This document shows, piece by piece, positions 1 to 5,401 of a DNA stretch of 5,401 bases. Location of the stretch: assembly GCA_021793595.1 (NCBI GenBank), contig JAJYSL010000309.1:1-5401 (forward strand). The letters are read 5' to 3'. The DNA is from Acidobacteriota bacterium (GTDB lineage Bacteria > Acidobacteriota > Terriglobia > Terriglobales > Acidobacteriaceae). The notes beneath the pieces are model-generated. The model made no database searches and had not been told where the DNA came from. It was given only the letters and a program-made list of their open reading frames with translations. Made by a program: the position numbers and the translations under genes. The first letter of the stretch is position 1. Each line of letters opens with the position of its first letter.

Positions 1-160
1 ACCAATGTAATTCGCAGCGAAAAGAAGGTCAATGTTATTGGAAATGTAACGATTCGATTACCGCTGGGACATTGTGAGAATCGTTGCTTCAAATGGCTGA
101 GCCGGTCGATTCCGATCGAAATAAGATATCGTGATGCTGAAGCTTTGATTTGAGAGGACT
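1..160. other. Left-edge region, no supported gene
   Basis: This stretch is visibly richer in A and T than the genes that follow. On the + strand, frame 1 stays open from the window edge to a TGA at 151-153, about 50 codons, ending 7 bases before the next start codon. It could be the 3' end of an upstream gene. However, its third positions show no clear G/C preference, the peptide (ending RYRDAEALI) resembles no family I know, and an open run of this length is not rare by chance. I therefore leave it uncalled. No convincing promoter for the gene at 161 was found by eye. Confidence 0.3.
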
Positions 161-1582
161 ATGAAAAATCTTTCCCTTTTTTCCTGCCTTGGAGGGGCCG
201 CCGCCGTTTTCTTCGTGGCGATTCCCGCTCACCCGCAAACCCAGGTCGCATTGCCACGGGCGCCGCAATCTCAGGTGACGACTCTGACCGTGCCCGGCTT
301 TTTCAGCGAACCGTCGGTGGCTGTGAATCCGATCAATCCAAAGCAAGTGGTGGTCGCCTACCAGAATCAGGCGAGCATTGCCTACTCCACGGATGCGGGC
401 AAGCATTGGGAGCACGCCGCGAATACCGTGCCGAAAGAGTTCAAGGTTTCAGGCGATGTATCGGTGACATACGACAATCACGGCCATGCCATCCTCTGCT
501 TTATTGCGTTCAACAAGCTGGGAACGGACAACTACTGGGGGCATGCGACCAGCACGAATGCGGTCTTGATTCGGCGATCGCTCGACGGCGGCAAAACCTG
601 GGAGCCTGCGCCGATTGCGGTGTCGCTGCAACCTCAGAAGCCCGGAATTCCTTTCGAGGACAAACCGTACATCGTTGCGGATATATCCCATGGCAAGTAC
701 GCAGGCAATTTGTATATCGGCTGGACGCGCTGGAGCCTGGTTGACTCGCGCATGGTGTTATCACGATCCACAGACGATGGCAAAACCTGGTCGACGCCAA
801 TGGAAATCGATCAGAAGCCCGGATTGCCGCGCGACGACAACGGTGCGCTAGAGGGATTTGATGGAGCAGTCGGTGCGGACTCGACCCTGTACGCAGTTTG
901 GTCGGCGGGGAACTACCTTCAATTCACCACCTCCCGCGATGGCGGCAAAACATTTGCGAAGGTGAAAAATATCATCCGAAGCAGGCCGACTATGTTCGCG
1001 GTGCAGGATTTCGATCGCGCCAATGGATTCCCGCAAATCGCTGTGGATGCACGCAACGGTGACCACAATCATGCCCATCTGTATGTCACCTGGAGCGATT
1101 ATCGCAACGGCGATATCGACGTGTTTTGTGCGCGATCAGTGGATGGAGGCAAAAAGTGGAGTGTGCCGGTGCGGGTGAATAATGACTCAATCCACGACGG
1201 CGCCGACCAGTTTTTCCAGTGGCTCACCGTGGATCCGGTGACGGGTGCTGTCTCGATCCTTTTCTACGACCGGCGCCTGGATCCAAAGAATAAGAAGACT
1301 CTGGTCACCCTGGCGCGTTCCACCGACGGCGGACAAACATTTCAGAACTATGCGTGGAGCCAGAAACCGTTCGTTGCAGCTAAGCAGGACTTTATGGGGG
1401 ACTACAGCGGAATCGCTTCCTTCAATGACCGGGTCTACGGTGCTTGGGCTGAAGACACCATGCTCAAGAAGAAGGCGGCTGGGGACGAGAAAAAACCTTC
1501 TGTCGCCACCGGCGAGGATCATTCGACGGATGACACCATTGTCCGTGTCGGAGTGGCGGATTTTGCCGTTGCCAATCATTAA
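161..1582 (+). CDS. Secreted BNR/Asp-box beta-propeller protein, sialidase-like
   Basis: A 473-residue exported protein with six Asp boxes (S-x-D-x-G-x-x-W/F) at residues 76-83, 140-147, 203-210, 258-265, 326-333 and 387-394. They are spaced 55-68 residues apart, as expected for one turn per blade of a six-bladed sialidase-type propeller. The N terminus is a signal peptide: Lys2, a hydrophobic core at about 4-21 and probable cleavage near residues 23-26. Cys9 lies too early, in a poor context, to be a lipobox. Other family-like stretches are FEDKPY (165-170), DQFFQWLTVDP (349-359), FYDRR (368-372) and FMGDYSGI (411-418). The N-terminal FRIP-type motif and a recognisable Arg triad/Tyr/Glu set of true exo-sialidases are not evident, so glycan hydrolysis is unproven. 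A non-enzymatic or other carbohydrate-binding role is equally possible. The tail from about 435 is Lys- and Asp-rich. The ATG start follows a purine-rich GAGAGGA at 152-158 with a rather short spacer. The gene stands alone, followed by a terminator-like hairpin. Confidence 0.85.
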   Translation: MKNLSLFSCLGGAAAVFFVAIPAHPQTQVALPRAPQSQVTTLTVPGFFSEPSVAVNPINPKQVVVAYQNQASIAYSTDAGKHWEHAANTVPKEFKVSGDVSVTYDNHGHAILCFIAFNKLGTDNYWGHATSTNAVLIRRSLDGGKTWEPAPIAVSLQPQKPGIPFEDKPYIVADISHGKYAGNLYIGWTRWSLVDSRMVLSRSTDDGKTWSTPMEIDQKPGLPRDDNGALEGFDGAVGADSTLYAVWSAGNYLQFTTSRDGGKTFAKVKNIIRSRPTMFAVQDFDRANGFPQIAVDARNGDHNHAHLYVTWSDYRNGDIDVFCARSVDGGKKWSVPVRVNNDSIHDGADQFFQWLTVDPVTGAVSILFYDRRLDPKNKKTLVTLARSTDGGQTFQNYAWSQKPFVAAKQDFMGDYSGIASFNDRVYGAWAEDTMLKKKAAGDEKKPSVATGEDHSTDDTIVRVGVADFAVANH

Positions 1583-1631
1583 GGAGCGGAGAGTGGTGTA
1601 GCAGGAAAGAAGACTTGCCTTGAAGCCCAGC

Positions 1632-1662
1632 AACGCCGAGGATGGCGATTCCTCGGAGTTTT
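1632..1662 (+). terminator. Probable Rho-independent terminator after the BNR gene
   Basis: A perfect 7-bp stem (CCGAGGA at 1636-1642 with TCCTCGG at 1650-1656) encloses a 7-base loop. The stem can extend outward by three more pairs (1632-1634 with 1658-1660) across one mismatch. Four T residues follow at 1659-1662. It lies about 50 bases after the stop codon of the BNR gene. The T run is short, so efficiency is uncertain. Confidence 0.55.
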
Positions 1663-1704
1663 GCACCAAGGATGCTACATTTAACTACTAATTCCATAGC
1701 TCTT

Positions 1705-1733
1705 TTGTCAGCTTGATTGCGTCCAACTAGAGT
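1705..1733 (+). promoter_or_regulatory. Candidate sigma70-type promoter for the receiver gene
   Basis: TTGTCA at 1705-1710 matches the -35 consensus at 5 of 6 positions. TAGAGT at 1728-1733 matches the -10 consensus at 4 of 6, with an optimal 17-base spacer. It sits downstream of the BNR terminator and would leave a leader of roughly 105-110 bases before the GTG at 1849. It was found by eye in an AT-richer gap, where such matches also arise by chance. Confidence 0.3.
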
Positions 1734-1848
1734 AGGAGGAGTCGGGGCGAGATTCCTCAATTTCGGGTACACTTCTCTATATCCATGACACAAAGCACTC
1801 CCTCAGTAGGGTCTAAGAGAGAATCTTGAGAAGCAAGAGAGAGTTTTC

Positions 1849-2205
1849 GTGAAGCCAAAGATATTGGTGGTCGATGATGAGCGCGTGATTGCCGATACGC
1901 TAGTGATTATTCTGAACCGGAACGGTTTTGAAGCGACAGCCGCTTATAGCGGCGAATCGGCTGTGGAAATGGCCCAGTCGATGCAACCTGAGATGATTAT
2001 CAGCGATGTCATCATGAATGACATGAACGGCATTGATGCGGCCATCCAGATCCGCAGCCTGTTGCCGAAGTGCAAGATTCTTCTGTTTTCTGGTCAGGCG
2101 GCGACGGCCGATCTGCTGGAAAAAGCAAGAACCCAGGGCCACGAATTTGAGATCCTCGCCAAGCCAGTCCACCCGCAGGATCTGTTGATGCACTTGCGTT
2201 CCTAG
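1849..2205 (+). CDS. Single-domain response regulator (receiver only)
   Basis: A 118-residue CheY-like receiver with no output domain. Residues visible: the acidic pair D9-D10 after the first beta strand (KILVVDDE), phospho-acceptor D53 in the IISDVIMNDMNG stretch (50-61), the switch Ser81 in LLFSGQ, and Lys105-Pro106 in ILAKPVHP. All catalytic positions of the family are present, so it should accept phosphate from a histidine kinase. The Pro usual in the DxxMP loop is Asn57 here. The GTG start is the only usable one: upstream, the frame reaches a TAG at 1807-1809 without another start. A purine-rich GAGAGAG at 1837-1843 sits 5 bases ahead. No kinase or other two-component gene lies in the window, so its partner and its output are unknown. 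It converges on recR and is probably transcribed alone. Confidence 0.9.
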   Translation: MKPKILVVDDERVIADTLVIILNRNGFEATAAYSGESAVEMAQSMQPEMIISDVIMNDMNGIDAAIQIRSLLPKCKILLFSGQAATADLLEKARTQGHEFEILAKPVHPQDLLMHLRS

Positions 2206-2266
2206 CAGAAAGATTTCAGCGCCCAACTTTTGTTGATTGCATAAACATTTCATAGAGGTTAAGCAA

Positions 2267-2284
2267 GATCGTTTGCGCACGATC
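2267..2284. terminator. Inverted repeat between convergent genes, possible weak terminator
   Basis: GATCGT (2267-2272) and ACGATC (2279-2284) form a 6-bp perfect stem with a 6-base loop. It is located where the receiver gene and recR converge, and it overlaps the recR stop codon by two bases. On the + strand it is followed by AAATTT, and on the - strand by a T-poor tail. It is therefore at best a weak or bidirectional terminator. Confidence 0.3.
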
Positions 2285-2882
2285 AAATTTCTCTGCGGCC
2301 CTCCATCGCCCGCGTCATGGTCACTTCATCCGCATACTCAATGTCGGCTCCCGCCGGGATGCCGGTCGCGATCCTTGTAATACGAACCGACGATCCGCGC
2401 AGCAGCTGCAGCAGGTATCCGGCGGTGGCTTCGCCTTCGACGGTGGGGTTAGTGGCCAAAATGACCTCCTGCAATGATCCTGCGTGAACACGCTCCAACA
2501 GGCTGTCGATGCGCAGCTGGTCTGGACCAATTCCATTCAACGGTGATAGCGTTCCATGCAGCACATGGTAGGTGCCGTTGAAATGTTTGGTGCGTTCGAT
2601 GCTGGCAATGTTTGACGGCTCTTCCACAACACAGATGATGCCCTGATTCCGCGACGGATTGCTGCAGAACTGGCATGGATCGACGTCGGTGATGTTGTTG
2701 CAAATGGAGCACAAGTGGAGCTGGGCCTTCATGTCGCGGATGGCATCCGCCAACGCAAAGGCGTCCTCCTCCGTGGCGCGCAGAATATGGAACGCCAGGC
2801 GCTGCGCCGACTTCTTGCCGATGCCGGGCAGCTTCGAGAGCTCGTCAATCAGTTGGGTGAGGGGTTGCGCGAACCGTGACAC
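2283..2882 (-). CDS. recR: Recombination mediator protein RecR
   Basis: Encodes the ring-forming RecR protein, which acts in the cytoplasm with RecO (and RecF) to load RecA onto SSB-coated single-stranded DNA at gaps. From the GTG start the protein is 199 residues, matching the family's usual length of about 200. Domains in order: a helix-hairpin-helix ([14 protein letters not shown], 18-31); a four-Cys zinc finger (C58, C61, C70, C73); a Toprim domain with ICVVEEP (83-89) and [12 protein letters not shown] (143-154); and the C-terminal [16 protein letters not shown] segment (173-188). The open frame continues upstream to an ATG at 2981, but that would add 33 unrelated residues and overlap ybaB. 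The GTG at 2882 has a good Shine-Dalgarno and gives the canonical SRFAQPL beginning. It is the last gene of the dnaX-ybaB-recR unit, 74 bases after ybaB. Confidence 0.96.
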   Translation of the reverse strand: MSRFAQPLTQLIDELSKLPGIGKKSAQRLAFHILRATEEDAFALADAIRDMKAQLHLCSICNNITDVDPCQFCSNPSRNQGIICVVEEPSNIASIERTKHFNGTYHVLHGTLSPLNGIGPDQLRIDSLLERVHAGSLQEVILATNPTVEGEATAGYLLQLLRGSSVRITRIATGIPAGADIEYADEVTMTRAMEGRREI

Positions 2883-2887
2883 GATTT

Positions 2888-2894
2888 TCCCTTC
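2888..2894 (-). promoter_or_regulatory. Shine-Dalgarno site that fixes the recR start
   Basis: Reading the - strand, GAAGGGA lies 5 bases before the GTG at 2882. This supports the GTG over the upstream ATG at 2981, which lies inside the ybaB coding sequence. Confidence 0.7.
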
Positions 2895-2956
2895 GTGGAT
2901 TGAAGTGGGGAGTGCTGCAGAATATTGAACCTGTGCCGCAGCTGACAGGGGGGAGC

Positions 2957-3295
2957 TTATTGGCCCAGCATCCGCATCCACTCCATCCCTCCGAGCATTC
3001 CAGAGAGCTTGCCTTGGAGCGCCTCATCGACCCGGCGAGACGCATCATTGACCGCCGCTGCAATCAGATCCTGCAACATTTCCAGGTCGGCAGTATTGTC
3101 TCCGGGGCCAGTGCCGACCGCGGCCGCTGAGGGATCCACCTGCACCGCCAGCACCTGCTTCTTGCCATTCATCCGAACGGTGATCGCGCCGCCACCGGCT
3201 GAGCCCTCCACCTGGATCTGGGCCATCGTCTGCTCCACCTGGTGTTGCATTTGTTGCGCCTGGCCCATCATTTCCTTAATTTTGTCCATGTCCAT
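2957..3295 (-). CDS. ybaB: YbaB/EbfC family nucleoid-associated DNA-binding protein
   Basis: A 112-residue member of the YbaB/EbfC family, small dimeric proteins that bind DNA and associate with the nucleoid; the family is usually about 100-110 residues. Seen here: the N-terminal Met/Gln-rich helix ([17 protein letters not shown], 6-22), the Gly-rich turn and beta strand [14 protein letters not shown] (31-44), the strand [10 protein letters not shown] (47-56), and the C-terminal helix [19 protein letters not shown] (71-89). Before that helix the loop [12 protein letters not shown] (58-69) looks longer than in typical homologs. The frame runs upstream to 3352 inside dnaX, but the ATG at 3295 is preferred. 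It has a GGAAAGGG Shine-Dalgarno 6 bases ahead and gives the standard N terminus. It begins 16 bases after the dnaX stop, so co-transcription with dnaX, and probably recR, is expected. Confidence 0.94.
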   Translation of the reverse strand: MDMDKIKEMMGQAQQMQHQVEQTMAQIQVEGSAGGGAITVRMNGKKQVLAVQVDPSAAAVGTGPGDNTADLEMLQDLIAAAVNDASRRVDEALQGKLSGMLGGMEWMRMLGQ

Positions 3296-3301
3296 CGGGA
3301 G

Positions 3302-3309
3302 CCCTTTCC
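3302..3309 (-). promoter_or_regulatory. Shine-Dalgarno site that fixes the ybaB start
   Basis: On the - strand GGAAAGGG lies 6 bases before the ATG at 3295, inside the 16-base gap after the dnaX stop. It favours this start over the next ATG two codons later and over the upstream frame extension into dnaX. Confidence 0.7.
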
Positions 3310-3311
3310 AA

Positions 3312-5372
3312 TCAAGATTTCGAAGCTTGCGGATCGCGGAGAGAGACAACACTACGGACCTCCGCTGAGAAAAGTTGTTGGGCGCGCCGAATCAGGGGAT
3401 GGTCCTGGGGACGTGTCCCTCCGTCGGTCGGTGGCGGCAGATTCACTTTCGCCTGCGGCTTTTTGCCATTGGCCGCGGATGGATCGTCCGGTTCCAATCG
3501 TAGGGTTCGGCCAGGGCCGGCAGTCTGGCGAAAGGCTTCCTTAACCAGTTGTTGCGCGGTAGCCGGGTACATCATTTCGAAAAGCGTTTTGGAGGCGGCG
3601 ACCCGGACCCGCAACTCATTTCCATTCCACTCACAGTTTCCGGACTCCAGCATGTACCCGGCGGTTTCATGACCTCCCTGGGTTAGCGCCTGGCTCATGG
3701 CAGCGCGCAAAGCCTCTACATCAGTCGAGGCGGCTGCCTGTGGGGTCTCGGGTTGGGCGGGCGGAATTACAATGTCGACTGAAGATCGGGCAGCTTCCAC
3801 CGGGGATAATTCTGCTTGAACGATGACGGGAGCGCTTGCGGCCGCAGCAACAACGGATGGAGTCGCAGGTTTTGCCTCCTGCGGGGGAGCTGGCGCTGGT
3901 TGCGAAATCGATTCTGACGGCACGTGCGCAGCTCTGGAAGCGGAAACTGCAGGCGCAACAGGTGCAGAGCCCGGAGAGCCGCCAAACATTCCCTGCAGTG
4001 GGTGACTGTCGGCTGTCACGGGAGCGGCGGTTTCGCTGAGCGGAGGCGCCGGCTGCTTGAATTTTTCACGCATGGGCGACTGAGCGGCAGACGTTGCCGT
4101 CGCGGACGAAACATTGGCCCGGGGTGCGGACGACTCCAGCTGTTTCGGTGCAATCTTGGTTCCGGACAGTCGGGGCGTTGCGGCGCCCGAGCCGCCACCA
4201 GTTCCCGAGGGGAGCGAAAGCTGGCGGAATAAATCCTCCAGTGGCAGCAATCGTTGCATATGGACCAGCTTCAGCAGTCCAAGTTCCAGGTGAAAGCGCT
4301 GCTCCTGCCGATAGCCGAGATCGTCGAAGGTTCGCAGCATGGAGTTCAAAAACCGCGTCAAATCTTCTTCAGAAAACGCTGCCGCAACCCGCTCCGCGCG
4401 CGCTCTCTCTTCGTCTGAAACCTGCAATAGGTCAGACTTGGTCCCGGCCAGCCGCGCCATCAGGCAGTTGCGCAGAAAGTGCACCATCTGGCGCGCAATC
4501 TGCTGCGGACTATTGCCGGCGTCGAGCAGATTTGCCGCCTGCTCTAACATGGAGGCGGCGTTCTGTTCCTTCACCGCTTCCATCATGTTCTCAAACACCT
4601 GATTCGAAACCGTCCCCATCAGGGAGCGAATCTGCGAGGCTTCCAGTGCGTGCGCGCCATTGACCAGCGGGGCGCTGGCAATTGCCTGGTCCATGATGGA
4701 AAGCGCGTCGCGCATGGAGCCGTCCCCGGCCTCGGCAAGCAGGGACAGCGCCGCCTCTTCGACGCCGACCGATTCCTTTTCTGCGATGCTGCGCAATTGC
4801 GCCACAATTTCCTGAAACCGCACCGCATGAAAGCTGAAGTGTTGGCTGCGAGAGCGGATAGTTTGGGGAATGTCTTCCGGCTGCGTGGTCGCCATCATAA
4901 AGATGACGTGCGCTGGCGGCTCTTCCAAGGTTTTCAAAAGCGCGTTGAAGGCGGCATCAGTGATCTGGTGGGCTTCATCCAGGATGTAGATCTTGTATTT
5001 ATCCCGGGCTGGGCTATAGCGGGCGCCTTCACGCAACTCTCGAATCTCGTCAATGCCGCGATTGGTGGCCGCGTCAATCTCGATGACATCCATGGCGTTG
5101 CCGGTGCGAATTTCCGTACAGGCATCGCACACTCCGCAAGGTTCCGGCGTCGGCCGCTCCGGCGTGCCCTGGGGGGTACGGCACTGCAGCGCCATGGCAA
5201 GGATGCGGGCGATGGTGGTTTTGCCGATGCCGCGATGTCCGCTGAAAATGTAGCCGTGTGCGATCCTGTCCTGCGCCAGGGCGTTCAGAAGCGTCTGCGT
5301 CACGTGGTCTTGTCCGATGACGTCTGCGAAGCGCTGGGGACGGTATTTGCGCGCTAAAACCTGATAAGCCAT
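3312..5372 (-). CDS. dnaX: DNA polymerase III subunit gamma/tau (clamp loader ATPase)
   Basis: The 686-residue AAA+ subunit of the replicative clamp loader, which uses ATP to open and place the beta sliding clamp and, as tau, links loader and polymerase. Visible motifs: N-terminal VLARKYRPQRFADVIGQ (5-21); Walker A GHRGIGKT (45-52); zinc module C64, C79, C82, C85; Walker B ILDEAH (130-135); sensor 1 around ATTQPEDIP (161-169); the SRC-type motif RSRSQ (173-177) with candidate Arg finger R175; and sensor 2 GSMRDALS (218-225). Helical domain III runs to about 385. A Pro/Ala/Ser-rich linker (about 386-545) follows. A folded C-terminal segment (about 550-628) resembles tau C-terminal domains. The ATG start gives the standard MAYQVLARKYRPQ beginning, but only a weak Shine-Dalgarno is seen in the 29 bases before it. 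It is the first gene of the dnaX-ybaB-recR unit in view; the promoter is probably outside the window. Confidence 0.97.
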   Translation of the reverse strand: MAYQVLARKYRPQRFADVIGQDHVTQTLLNALAQDRIAHGYIFSGHRGIGKTTIARILAMALQCRTPQGTPERPTPEPCGVCDACTEIRTGNAMDVIEIDAATNRGIDEIRELREGARYSPARDKYKIYILDEAHQITDAAFNALLKTLEEPPAHVIFMMATTQPEDIPQTIRSRSQHFSFHAVRFQEIVAQLRSIAEKESVGVEEAALSLLAEAGDGSMRDALSIMDQAIASAPLVNGAHALEASQIRSLMGTVSNQVFENMMEAVKEQNAASMLEQAANLLDAGNSPQQIARQMVHFLRNCLMARLAGTKSDLLQVSDEERARAERVAAAFSEEDLTRFLNSMLRTFDDLGYRQEQRFHLELGLLKLVHMQRLLPLEDLFRQLSLPSGTGGGSGAATPRLSGTKIAPKQLESSAPRANVSSATATSAAQSPMREKFKQPAPPLSETAAPVTADSHPLQGMFGGSPGSAPVAPAVSASRAAHVPSESISQPAPAPPQEAKPATPSVVAAAASAPVIVQAELSPVEAARSSVDIVIPPAQPETPQAAASTDVEALRAAMSQALTQGGHETAGYMLESGNCEWNGNELRVRVAASKTLFEMMYPATAQQLVKEAFRQTAGPGRTLRLEPDDPSAANGKKPQAKVNLPPPTDGGTRPQDHPLIRRAQQLFSAEVRSVVSLRDPQASKS

Positions 5373-5401
5373 AGGGTCGTCGATAGAAGTGTTTCGGTGT
5401 G

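Noticed and set aside
161..190. Lipoprotein signal at Cys9 of the BNR protein
   Set aside because: The residues before Cys9 (LFS) do not fit a lipobox, and the Cys precedes most of the hydrophobic core, so a standard signal peptide is more likely.
1187..1669. A 160-codon open frame on the - strand opposite the BNR gene
   Set aside because: It overlaps the Asp-box coding sequence and the terminator hairpin, and its translation resembles nothing known.
2930..2949. Small inverted repeat (CCTGT/ACAGG, 10-base loop) in the ybaB-recR spacer
   Set aside because: The stem is only 5 bp and has no T run on the - strand. It is too weak to call an attenuator or terminator.
2883..2981. N-terminal extension of recR to an ATG inside ybaB
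   Set aside because: The extra 33 residues are absent from the RecR family. The GTG at 2882 has a good Shine-Dalgarno and gives the canonical length.
3458..3466. C AAA AAG heptamer near the 3' end of dnaX (codons 637-638)
   Set aside because: It resembles the E. coli dnaX slippery site but sits near the C terminus. A -1 shift would only swap the last 50 or so residues for a similar-length tail, so it cannot make a gamma-like short product.
4061..4067. A run of five A on the - strand (codons 436-437 of dnaX) as a gamma-producing frameshift or slippage site
   Set aside because: A +1 shift here would stop at 4016-4018 and give a gamma-sized product of about 450 residues. However, the codons GAA AAA do not form a canonical -1 heptamer, the run is much shorter than known transcriptional slippage runs, and no upstream stimulator was seen.
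4650..5357. A 235-codon open frame on the + strand, antisense to the dnaX ATPase region
   Set aside because: The opposite strand encodes an unmistakable DnaX. The antisense frame shows no recognisable domain and is a usual by-product of GC-rich codons; the same applies to the antisense frame at 4094-4663.

Overview
This 5.4 kb window looks like ordinary bacterial chromosome of moderate-to-high GC. It has two genes on the + strand in the left 2.2 kb and a three-gene housekeeping block on the - strand in the right 3.1 kb. The style of the DnaX and RecR proteins, plus a secreted six-Asp-box BNR protein and an orphan receiver, is compatible with an Acidobacteriota (Terriglobia-type) genome. That placement is from recognition of protein style only and is not proven by the sequence.

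Layout. Positions 1-160 are AT-richer, with no gene that can be supported; one short open frame runs in from the left edge. Positions 161-1582 (+) encode an exported BNR/Asp-box beta-propeller protein resembling sialidases but without an identifiable catalytic set. A hairpin with a short T run follows at about 1632-1662. A possible sigma70-type promoter (about 1705-1733) then precedes a single-domain response regulator receiver at 1849-2205 (+). The 77 bases between it and the - strand block hold a small inverted repeat that touches the recR stop codon.

The - strand block reads right to left: dnaX (5372-3312), ybaB (3295-2957) and recR (2882-2283). dnaX encodes the tau-type clamp loader subunit of the replicative DNA polymerase III. 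ybaB encodes the small YbaB/EbfC nucleoid-associated DNA-binding protein. recR encodes the Toprim/zinc-finger mediator that helps load RecA at gaps with RecO (and RecF). The dnaX-ybaB-recR order is one of the widely conserved bacterial replication/repair clusters and is almost certainly one transcription unit here. The dnaX-ybaB gap is 16 bases and the ybaB-recR gap is 74 bases. Both downstream genes have clear Shine-Dalgarno sequences that fix starts downstream of the longest open frames.

I found no mobile element, CRISPR array, tRNA, rRNA or novel multi-gene system. The points worth a second look are modest: the sialidase-like propeller of unknown substrate, the orphan receiver lacking the usual Pro after its phosphorylation loop, the Ser-for-Cys change in the DnaX SRC motif, and the apparent lack of a gamma-producing frameshift site in dnaX.
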